A DNA stretch of 64,000 bases from Kappaphycus alvarezii. Taxonomy: Eukaryota > Rhodophyta > Florideophyceae > Gigartinales > Solieriaceae. The stretch lies in NCBI GenBank assembly GCA_002205965.3, contig NADL03000666.1, positions 930,001 to 994,000 of the forward strand, in the 5' to 3' direction. Made by a program: the position numbers and the translations under genes. Positions 43,892 through 54,175 of this stretch are shown here, in pieces; position 1 is the stretch's first letter; each line of letters opens with the position of its first letter. The notes under the pieces are model-generated. The model worked only from the letters and a program-made list of their open reading frames with translations, was not told the origin of the DNA and did not search any database.

Positions 43892-44473
43892 CTACTGACG
43901 GGCAGTCTCTCGATGACGGCGGCCAAGACGGTGGCGCTCAAGGTCTGCCTTACTTGGGACTTCGATTTTGCAAATTTCGCAGATGTGCCTCGTCTTATCG
44001 GCGCGGTGCTGGTGCTTGCGGGATCGGAGGTGCTCGTGGTACTGCACTCGGCCTGTGCAGGTGACTTGACAGTGACGGCAGTGGAAGGGCGACGATCGCG
44101 GGTTCTTGGTCAGGCGAGGCCTTCTGGTCTTCTTACGAATGCGGTGGTTGGCGGTTCTCTGGATGACGATGGAAGCCGCGTCAGGAAGAATCGGTAGGGT
44201 CTTCTTAGGCTTCTGAGGCTTGGAGCGAGGGACTGTGGGCCTTCTCGGTATATGCGGTAGAGCGGGTAGCGATACAGCCTCGGGATGGCAGAAAGTGGAG
44301 GGTCTTGGTGTCCTTGGTTCCTCCACCGCGATTCTGGTGGGTGTTCTTGGCTCCACTCCAAACTCGAACGTTGTCAACTCCTGACAATTTTCAACGAAGA
44401 ACGATTGTAAGTCTTTTGCGTTGTACTCGTCGGGCGACGAGGGGCGGTCCCTGGAAGTCTTGTTTTTCGGCAC
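43892..44473 (-). CDS. C2H2 (U1/zf-met-like) two-finger frame upstream of gag in Ty3/gypsy 2
   Basis: An open frame of 193 codons on the element's coding strand between the 5' LTR and gag. The N-terminal two thirds are polar and proline/threonine/lysine-rich (VEPRTPTRIAVEEPRTPRP, SKPQKPKKTLPIL). Near the C-terminus are two fingers of the form C-x2-C-x12-H-x5-H: FHCRHCQVTCTGRVQYHEHL…KH and ICEICKIEVPSKADLERHRL…RH. This spacing is that of zf-met/U1/JAZ-type fingers, which in known proteins often bind double-stranded RNA or other structured RNA. It is not part of the usual Ty3/gypsy gag-pol set. It may be an accessory gene of this element lineage or a captured host sequence. Function unknown. 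Confidence 0.65.
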   Translation of the reverse strand: MPKNKTSRDRPSSPDEYNAKDLQSFFVENCQELTTFEFGVEPRTPTRIAVEEPRTPRPSTFCHPEAVSLPALPHIPRRPTVPRSKPQKPKKTLPILPDAASIVIQRTANHRIRKKTRRPRLTKNPRSSPFHCRHCQVTCTGRVQYHEHLRSRKHQHRADKTRHICEICKIEVPSKADLERHRLGRRHRETARQ

Positions 44474-44624
44474 TGAGCGTTATTCAAAAAGAATCAGAGT
44501 AAAAACTACAAAATGTTAGTCTCTGCTTGCTATCGGGCAGAACGTCAAATCTAATAGAGATTTTAACTTACTGTCGGATTGGAAAACTCGCAGTACTGAC
44601 AAACGAATATGAGATGCTACCAAA

Positions 44625-45127
44625 TGTGGGGTGTTGAGCGCACAAAAGGTAATCGATGGTTGAACTGTTGATTGATGCTTCCGGTAAACAGGCCGGAACA
44701 TCAGACCAGGGTTTATATAGAAAAAGTACTCAACACCAGCAGAGATAAATTGTAACTAAACGGTACTGAATTCAAAGGTATTCTAGAAAAAGCGACCCAG
44801 AGGTATCAAACTACAAGGTTCTGAAGGTCCATCAGTATAACAGACAGCAACAGACATCATGGCAAAGTAACATTGGTCCAATTGGCAAGGAGGCATAAAG
44901 TGGTTGCTGATTGGTGGGTGCGAAATGTTTCGAGAACCACGCGAGATAGCCATGATGGATCCATGTCATTGGCGAGGTACAAAGAGGTATGATATTATGC
45001 TTTTACACTGGTGCGTGAGTACAGTGCACAAGTTGCAATGATGTCTTCTTACAGTGTAAATCCTTGGTACAGGTTACCGGAGGGATACTGTCAGGGTATT
45101 TGGTGATTTATGGGCATAATCGCAACA
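44625..45127 (-). repeat. Right (5') LTR of Ty3/gypsy 2
   Basis: 503 bp, nearly identical to the left LTR. The TATA-like tttatataga and the end cgcaaca are shared. Followed by ATCTG. Confidence 0.9.
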
Positions 45128-45132
45128 ATCTG

Positions 45133-48100
45133 ATCCAAATCAAGGCTTTACCGGGTCCAATAGCTCCTTCGCTCCTTTAAGCAATTGCCGTGTTTCGCCA
45201 GCTGCATCTTCTGTTTAATCAATACCTTTATTCACATACTGCAGTACTTAGCTCGTATCATGTTACGGTTTTCCATACAAGGTGACATAGTGAGGAAGAC
45301 CAGTATTAAACCGCTTGCTTCCTATTTCATACCAACATGACATATTTTTAATTCGAAGAGACTACTGTAAATTCAGTCTTCAACGATTATTTAACGCATC
45401 CACGACATCGCCGATGACATTAAATTACCTTTCGGATATCAACTTCAGCCTTGCTTTGGGGCCTTACATTAGTGAAAGAGATATACCTGCGAATACTTCC
45501 AAACATGTATCTGGGCATAGTAATGAACAAATTTGGTGTTTTGCTAAATATGGATATGAGCTCTGCACCCCTTAGAGATCCTCCTTCACTGAATTCCAAT
45601 CGCGACATAAAAAAATACCGAAACATTTCAAAAATTTTCAGTATGTGCGTGTTGCGATATTGTTTTCCTATAGTCTAATTATGATAGTTGTGACGATTTA
45701 AGAAAGATAGATCATCGTAAAAGTCTGCGTAAAATAGTCGAAAATTGACAGATCATGCAGCCGTTGACCTTCTATAATTAACTCATCTCCCTAGCCATAT
45801 ACCTTCGATATAGGGGTAGTGATTGATCCTTTACGGAACATAGTCATAGGAACTTCAATACATTTCTTTCCGTTTAACTAATTAATCGGAATGATTACTA
45901 CTGTTATTGTTTTCCGTCTGTTGATTCTCATTTTTTTGATTCACAATGAAACTTTTACTCGGATTAATATTCGGGCTCGTCCTCAGGCTTGAAATAGCGG
46001 GAGACTCAGAGATGGGCGAAATCATCGACTTCAACTTGCGTTGTTCTTGAATCGTGCATTCTATTGACTTTTGAGGAGAAAAGTTTTTGAGTTTTAGTGT
46101 CATAATAACCGCTTCAGTCTTAATTTTACCCAGAAGTAAGGATAAAAGTGTTTTCATCAAATTTTTTATTTCGAGGACCTCTTCTTGAGGAGATAGCCAT
46201 TCTTTTCATATCTATAAACTCCAAAGACAATTAAATAGGCAACTTTGGACTGCCACAGGCCCCCATGCAAGTCCCTAGGTTTGAAGCCAGATTTTTGAAA
46301 TCCTGCTTTTCTGTTAACAAATTTTAAAATAATGGGTCGGTTTTCTTATGCATGGGTCATTCTGGAGGGTAATTTTGAGCTGAAAGAATGAACAAGGCCT
46401 TAAAAAGTAGTAAACGGCAACGACCTAGAGGGGTTTAAGCTTATCGCTGTCGAAGAAGTCAGATAGATTAAGGCTGCATAATAGGGGAGATATAGTTTAG
46501 TTTCTAATTTACATTATGGGTTGTGAATGGTTCTTTAATTGGTGCCAAATGTACTAAATTGAGTTTATGCGTCGAATATGAACTAGTGGTAGACACCAGA
46601 TGGTATAATTGGAGGTCTACAAGGATCAGCAGCCAGGCCTGCCATTTGCTCTTTTACCTCATGATTAATGTGCTTGCGAATGTTGATAAACGCTAGGACA
46701 AGAGCCGTCATTTCTTTGGACATTTTAGAAATCCTGCGTTGCTTCTAAATGTAGCCAATCTTCCCCATCGCGTGCATAGAGACTCTACTGTATGAGTGCT
46801 GTGAATCTTGTTACAAAAATGTTCATTCGGACGGACGAGTGAAGACTCGGAATCAAAAGCAGCGAACTTGCGCCGTTTGGGCCATATGCTCGGCGTCGGT
46901 AGCACATTAATCGCGATCCACGACATGGAGAGTTTGGCCACCCTACTCAAACCTAATTCCTGCCTGGTTGTCTTTCTTTACCTTCAGTGCGCTTTGGAAT
47001 AACTTTTCTTGCCCCAATGCGATCATGCTGGCTTGGTCTGGTGCTCATCTTGATAAGAAGACCACAGTCACTTGATTCAAAAAAAATATTAAAAAATGGA
47101 GTCTTCCGCAGGCTGCCTTTTTGGGATATATTGTCTGACACGGATGGAGCAAGTCATTTCTTTGAGTCTATCTTGGTACTTCGGAGATAAATTTGATGAT
47201 TAATTGCTGGCTGAGCAGCCAAAGCACCTCGATGTATGACATGTTGTACCTAGGATCACATTTCTTGTTCAAATTCACAGCTCCGAGCTCAAATCTAGTC
47301 TCGCAGCAGATATCTGTGACTTAGCACTCGAGTTATGTGGTTCAACCCGGGGAGTATTCTTGCGTACAGAAAGTGATCGCTTAAAGCATAATGATTCACG
47401 TCAAGTAAACCCCAATGAAAGGCAGTCAAGGGGGAGCAGAAGATGTGAAGTGTAATTCGCACAGTGACTAGCCAAACTATAATTCTTTTACTTCTCCTTC
47501 CCACTTCAAAAAACCCTCTATCTATCTTGCGCTTTATTATATATACATTGCTTCATACAAATTGTATACCAGGACGAAACTGCCACACTTATCATGTTGC
47601 ATCTTTGCAGATTTATGTTATATCGCCCATTTTCTAACCTATTTTATTTTTCCGGGGTAAATATTCATATTTTGGCTGTATTATGCCTTAACGTTGAGGA
47701 TAAGTGGATCAGAAGAGGAAAAAACACCATTAAAATATTAAGATACAAGATGTCGTTGTTATTATACCTCCGAGCTGTCACATGCCCCGATTGGCTCACC
47801 TGGGCCTCGATACTCGCTCCACTGCTACACTGCACCCTCCTCTAAATTCCTATGGGCAGCGCCGGTGTTCACTCTGACGCTTTTGCTTCCGGTGTTCACA
47901 GAAGAGGTGGATATAGATGTTTAAAATCCATGCAGGTGCAAGCGCCACTGTATATAGATTCTGGGGAGGATGAAAGTGTAGGGATATGTGACCGGACCAT
48001 ATTTCACATTACCGTAGGATTGAATGCAACGACGGCAGTCCACCATCTGACATCTCGGAGTTTAGACTTTCGTCGAAATAGGGGGATAATATTGCCGTTC

Positions 48101-48990
48101 TAGAACAAAAGGCAACTGTCGCGATCAAACTATCAGGAGACTTAGATAAAACAACTAACAATGGGTTTCTGTTGCTTTTTTCAATCATTGCTCAATTCAG
48201 GTCTTCGAGGGGTACCTTTTTTACTCTACCACCTCTAGTTACTTTCTTTATTGCTATCAGAAAGTCAGTGCAGACTCCAAACACACAATAAACAAAACTT
48301 TCATGATTCTCAGGGTTAAAGACCTCTATATAAAGCTCTCACGCCCGCTTTTACCCCCTCCCGCAACCCCACTTGCTGCTCAAATCTCCGCTTCCTTCCA
48401 TTCGCTCTCCTTTACCTAGAAGCGGCATTCTAGATAAACACATTTCTAGAAAATTATGGTCTCCGAAATAAAATCAAAAAAGTTTTATGCTTAAAAATGG
48501 AACGTAGAATTAAATCAGATATTTAACCCGAAAATAAGGTCTGTTGAAAGCTTTTGCACAAATAAATGGGTTTAAATGGTAACAACGAAAACAATTATCG
48601 AAATAACAGTAATACGAGCGATTTTCGGGCGAAATAGAACTTGTACCAAATCCCCAAAGCATTCATTCCTACAAATAAGGGCCGAAACTACCAATTCTGT
48701 CAAGGAGTTAAATCTCTTTTGATGCATATTGTCCCCGAACTGCGTTTTACTCAGCATATTTTGCAGTATCAAGGGGATAATGTTATTCTTTACTGAGAAT
48801 TAGAAGTGTGTATACTTGTGTTTAAAATGGAGGCCGCTTGTGAAAGGGATGTCTTGGAGCACTTTAAGTGCTCTAAATAACTTTGTATGACCTTTTGATT
48901 ATGAGAAGATTCGGAAAGCCTAAATAAACGCCGGAAGAAATCCGAAAATCACAATAAAATGAATGCGCGCACTAAATGGGCATGTTTCCA
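45133..48990. other. AT-rich stretch without recognisable gene
   Basis: Short frames only (under 95 codons) and no recognised domain. A slightly GC-richer patch at 47840-48100 has an 83-codon plus frame without similarity I can name. I see no RNA gene. Confidence 0.4.
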
Positions 48991-48993
48991 AAG

Positions 48994-49074
48994 GGAACGA
49001 GTTGAAAATAGGGTGAAATTCAATTTCACCCTATGTTCAACTCGTTCCGTAGGGTGAAATTGAATTTCACCCTA
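48994..49074. repeat. Long near-perfect palindrome followed by a second palindrome
   Basis: 48994-49048 is an inverted repeat with 27-nt arms around a single central base and one mismatch (GGAACGAGTTGAA…, centre …GGTGAAATTCAATTTCACC…). Directly after it, 49050-49074 is a perfect inverted repeat TAGGGTGAAATT-G-AATTTCACCCTA that reuses the inner arm sequence. It could form a cruciform in DNA or hairpins in RNA. Confidence 0.9.
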
Positions 49075-49432
49075 TATTACACTTGCAGTAAACCAATTCA
49101 AACATTCACCGCTTCATAGGGAACTACTTAACAACAGACCTCAAAAAAACTTGTTGAAAGAAGTATTAGGGAGTACAGCAGTGGTTGTCAGGCTCAGGTC
49201 ACATGCCGTAGCCGTTCATACCGAGGGGCCCGATCATGGCTGTGGAGAACAAAAAAAGCTGCAAATGGAAATATTTTCTGGTAGATGGCGCATTGAAAAT
49301 TGGAAGCAGCCAATCTTTTCTGATAGAAATTAATTAAAAATAGAAAGCCCTAAAGGATTTCCTAACTACCGACACGTTTCTAGTCAAAAGGAGAACAATA
49401 TATTCCCTGAAGCGAGATTCTATATCATTAAT

Positions 49433-49949
49433 TGTGGGGTGTCAAGCGCACAAAAGGTAATCGCTGGTTAAACTGTTGTTTGATGTTACCGGTAAACAGG
49501 CCGAGGCATAAGAACAGGGTTTACGTTGAAAAAATATTCAGCACCAGCAGAGGTAAATTATAAGCAAACCGTACTGAATTCAAAGGAATTATAGAAAAAG
49601 GGACCCTGGAAGTATCAAACTAAAGGGTTCTGGAGGCTGATATAGCAGCTAGCAGTGATACTGATAGCACTAAACGTCAAGACAAAGTTAGATTGGACCA
49701 ACTGGCAAGGAGGCATAAAGTAATTGCTGGTTGGTAAGGTCCAGAATGTTTTAAGAACTAATCCAGATGGCCAAGATAGCTTCATGTCATTGGCTTGGCA
49801 CAAAGTGGTATGATCTTGTGTTTTATACTGGTGTGTAGGCACAGTGCAAAAGCTTTCCTGATGTATTATTACAGTGTAAATCCGTGGTAACGGTTACTGG
49901 AGGGATGCTGTCAGGGTATTGGAGGTAATTTATGGGTATGATCGCTACA
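49433..49949. repeat. Solo LTR related to Ty3/gypsy 2
   Basis: 517 bp, TGTGGGGTGTCAAGCGCACA to CGCTACA, flanked by a perfect 5-bp duplication TTAAT (49428-49432 and 49950-49954). It is clearly diverged from the LTRs of Ty3/gypsy 2, so it is older or from a sister subfamily. No internal sequence remains, as after LTR-LTR recombination. Confidence 0.9.
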
Positions 49950-49954
49950 TTAAT

Positions 49955-52900
49955 AGTGTGTACGGCTACGTTTTACTACTTTAAATCTGGTGTTCCCTTT
50001 TAAATCGAACAATCATTGACCCATACTTCTCAGGAATAGAGCGGGTATAAACTGTCAGAAAATCTCTTGCAGAAGGGACCGTAATAGCAAAAGTACCTGA
50101 TTCCATAATTATACTATCGATATATGCCTTACTGAATTTAGCAAAGAAGTTAATCGGCTTTTTGGATGAGATCTTTAATCAAATGTTACCAAAGAAAATC
50201 TAACGTGGCTGTATAAACGCACATGAAATTACATGTAATGAAGTCGAAATTTTATAGAAATATAGTGCACCAAATTTATGGATCTGACGCCACTTTTGTG
50301 GCTTCGAAAAAACGGAATTGATAGGTGTATAAATAGCTTGACCGACCATTCTTTTACAAAATATACCTAGACTACGAGAAGCGTTCAAGCTACTTCCTCA
50401 CCTCTTTAACTGTACATACGTCTGGACCTGCAAGTTAAGAGCACCTTCATTTGCCTCTGCAACCTTTTTTCTTTGGCTCTTTTTAATGGAATCATCTTGT
50501 ATAGTGTTTCTACCACAGGATTAAATCATGATTTATTGAATTCTCTCTGTCGCGTTTATTCCATTTGCTGACCACCTTGAGTATTATACTTAATAAAATG
50601 GTCATCAACTTAAATTATTTGCTCTGATGTCTCGTTTCTCGAACTGCGATGAGAATTTACTCGAAGTATAGCCTAAAAAACTTCAAAATTCATTCGGACT
50701 CGTGATAAATGATCAATAATTCGTGTTTCGGACTCTCCTTTAGTTTTATTTTCCGGATTGGATAGAAATTAAAGGTAAAGATGATTTTTTCAACGTTACA
50801 TCATGTTTTGCGTATTCCATAATGCACTATTAGGCATATAATAACTCCACATAATGGAAAATCAGGAGGGTTCCTGAGACCTTTTCTGTTAACTTTATTA
50901 TGTATGCAAATAGCTGTACCATCAGAGCTGTTAAATAAAGTAATTCTTTAATAATTTCAGCTATGGGCGCTCCCTACGAGGCGTTTCAGTCCCCCAGACT
51001 GGGCTTGCAATAAGTACTTTGAGCAGCATTTATCCTTGCATTTGATGATATTTCAAGAGTTTTTGTGAGATTTAAACGTTCCTGGGATAAGCCATGCATG
51101 ATCTCAGCCGTTGATTGAACTTTTTTACACAGGGTCCTATAGCTGTGAATCGAGAGATAAATCTCTTGTGGCTTTATGTAATATCTGTTTTCGTGCATCC
51201 GCGATCAGAGAAACTTATGTATCTATTTTGTTGTTCTATTGAGAGACTAAGATTTGCGCTCAATGCGTAAGTATATTTTAAGTATGAGATGGTAATATTA
51301 CACCCGCTTATATTACCCTATGCGCCACATATTTCATAGGTAAGTAGAAGCTCTGTATCCCTTGCTCTAAAATATCGACTGCGGGAGAGCACTTCCTTTT
51401 AAAACATAGTCATAAAATTCCACCATAAATGCTCCTTGAAATAAGAATTTATTTGCCCTCTTGGCTTATAATACGGTAAAATCTGATGTCCTTGATGAGC
51501 CCATAATGCAATCAGGGCTGTAACAAATTTCATCGCATCAAAACATAATTTAAGAATAACAACATTGAACATCGCGACCAACGTGTACTGCATTTTACTT
51601 TCAACGGCGGATACAGAGAGAATTATAGGGATAAAACATTTAGTTGATGCATAACTTGTGCCGAAGGGTCCCTAGGAATGTATTTCTCGAAATTTTCATG
51701 CCCTAAATTATATCAAGTCACGTCAATAGTTGCTATCGAAGCAGATCAGCTACAAATTAATACGACGACGCAAATTTGCAATCCAGCGAAGCCATTGAGA
51801 AGCATTCTTAGTGTCCAGTTTCCATTCACAGAGATAGTTCTTGTAAAGCACTACTGATTCAGGTGAGAATGCCAAATGTCAGGTCTCTTTTAAAAAGAAT
51901 CTTCAGTCCTCAAGGACCAATTTGAAAAAAAAATAATCTAGAAAAGCGTTTAATACCTCGATTTTAATACGACCTCGCATCATAGCCTTTGTGGATGACT
52001 GAAAACGAGTCCTTCCTTTTTAAACTTGCTCAAACCATTCCTGAAGATCTTTTTCCTCCCATGCAACTTTGGTCTCCAACCCGAGCACCCCCTCTACTTC
52101 GATTTGGTCTTACTGTGCGAAGTCGGCGTTTTTTGAGTCATTCCGAAATAAAGAAACATAAAATAATCATGAAATTGCTTAATAACTGTTTGCCGGGCAT
52201 TTTTGTTTCCTACTGCGCCTAAAGAGAGAATTATGGCCTTAACTTCTACCATTTTTTCAAAAAAATAGTAATAAATTATAAAAATATTGCGAACAACAGG
52301 TTCTAGAACTAATCATTAATTTCTATCTCTACTTACTCTTGTTCTTCCATTTCATGCTCTTTTCATACAAGTCTTTCTTGCACATGACAAATATACCGAA
52401 ATGATTCGTATTCTTATTCTAATCGTCATTGTTCTCCTCTTCTTACTCCTCTGAAAACAAATTTGCGAGTCCCGTTTTTCAAAATTTATGCTCTGTGTTG
52501 TTTGAAACTATAGACACAAACAAAGGTCTCAACAGTCGGGCTATTTGAAGTGGCGAGCACATTTTCTAGCGATAATCAATTGGTGGGCGGTTAGAGAGGC
52601 TTGATTGGGTCAGAAATTGTGTATCAGATAGATTTGTGTTAGTTGTAAGAGCATCTGTACCGTGGCAATCTATTCTATTAATTTAAGTTGCAATGTCCCA
52701 CAAATCAGGGAATTCTTTTGAAGAAAGACATGATGTGTCATCTAATTTCTTCGCTAATTTCGTACAAACCCCTTAATCTATATGTTGAGAGGCTAGCTCG
52801 CTGTAGTTCGTAGTACCAGAACAGCTGAATAACACTTTGGTAGTATTAAAACGTCAAATATTGTCTGTTTGATACTTTTCAATTATCGTACTGATTTTAT

Positions 52901-53283
52901 GCTCGGTTTATACTTTATTGGTTCAATCAAGCAAGAAAGCACCAACTGGACTTCGTCAGTTGATGCTGCATTGGTTTTATTTCAACTTCTTATCTTTCGC
53001 ATATCACATTTATTGATGCGTTTGTTAATCATTAGTTCAGAACACACCGTGATTTCAGGATTAAACACCCTCTCTGAAGCTAAACACCTTACATTACCCA
53101 ATCCGAAATTTGAACTAGTCCCGTCTAGAAGAGTGCAATTTCGGCAAGCATGATATATATAATATCTTGAAGAGCAGCGCAGCAACTTAGTTGGGCAAGA
53201 CGTATTCAGTTAACTAGAATGGAATAACTACTGATTTATTAAGACATACCTTTACGATTCAAAATATGATTAACAAGATCTGA
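49955..53283. other. AT-rich stretch without recognisable gene
   Basis: Only short frames (under 95 codons), no recognised domain, no RNA gene seen. Confidence 0.4.
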
Positions 53284-54175
53284 CTAAAGCGAGAAATGAT
53301 CAGACTCTCCCATTATCTCTGCCTCTCTTTGCGCAACAATTGAAGCCCACATTCTGTCAGATAACAACCCGTCACGTCTAATCTCATATTCTGGCCTAGA
53401 AGTCCAAGTAAAATTTGTGTTTGCCCCAAAAAGCGACGTAGCTTCATCTATAAACTGCAGCCCACTCATTCCACTTTTGTATGTGTCCCAATAATAACGC
53501 AGGCTTTTTCTCCGTGCCTTTGAACTGTCCTGCCCAAGCGATAGGGTAGTTTTTCCACTGCAAATTCTGAAAATAGATACATCCTATGCATCCAGGGAAC
53601 CCTCTTGCTGCGTAAATTATCATAATTATTTCTAGATCTGAGGGCATAGGTTCTCTCAAGCACCCATCCTCGAATTCCTGCACCACTAAAGAAGAAAAAA
53701 TTTCAACGAAAGTAGAGCTGAGTCTTCACTTATCTGCAAGTACTCATCTACACCATCTGCCGCGATTACATACGCCATTATGCGTAATGAGGGCGTGATT
53801 ATAACTAGGGGGTAAATTAACCCTTTCCCGGTTGCATCCTTGCGATGCCTGAAGATGTACATGCCATGAATAGCTTGATACATACGATTAAACACATGGC
53901 GGGGAATTCTGAACCGTCTTTCAAAATATTTATCATTATACTTTTGGGTTTTGTTAGAAGTAATTATCCATGAGGCGATCATATGCTGCTTAGAAATCTC
54001 TTCTCTTTTTGCCCTGTTTACCTAGAGTGGAGCCCTTGCGAATCCCACATAGTGCATGCTGAGTGTTAGGGAATGCTTCAGATCTCGTTAAAATTCCCGC
54101 TGAAATCAGGTAATGTATGTTCTCATCGTCAGAAGAGTCGAAGTATACGACGACAACATCATCATTTTCATTCAT
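53284..54175 (-). pseudogene. PIF/Harbinger transposase (plant/oomycete type), broken
   Basis: The minus strand carries, in changing frames, an acidic N-terminus (NENDDVVVVYFDSSDDENIH), FERRFRIPRHVFNRMYQAIH, RHRKDATGKGLIYPLV, RIMAYVIAADGVDEYLQISE, then ARGFPGCIGCIYFQNLQWKN, AWAGQFKGTEKKPALLL, and near the end SRPEYEIRRDGLLSDRMWAS. This is the order of Harbinger transposases. The usual GS-x-DC-x-HW motif with the first catalytic Asp reads GCIYFQNLQW, so that residue is lost. Three or four frame changes are visible. It belongs to a different subfamily from the transposase at 12.7-13.8 kb. No terminal repeats were found. Confidence 0.75.

Larger units (their letters stand above)
38525..45127 (-). 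mobile_element. Ty3/gypsy chromovirus-type LTR retrotransposon 2, young
   Basis: A 6.6-kb minus-strand element with 503-bp LTRs at both ends and a perfect 5-bp target duplication. Parts in coding order: a C2H2 zinc-finger frame (44473-43892); a SINE-like insert on the opposite strand (43545-43856); gag (43449-about 42600) with a zinc-knuckle end; protease about 42500-41950; reverse transcriptase about 41950-41100 (PYRL-type start [26 protein letters not shown]); RNase H about 41000-40400; integrase 40370-39330 (YHPQTDGQSEIMNRKIEEMI); chromodomain about 39250-39060 (FLIKWKGYADHENSWL). A purine tract (gtaagggggagtga) lies inside the left LTR and a TGGTAGCATCTC primer-binding candidate inside the right one. 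The LTRs differ at only about two positions, so insertion is recent. The coding part is broken in a handful of places. Confidence 0.9.
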
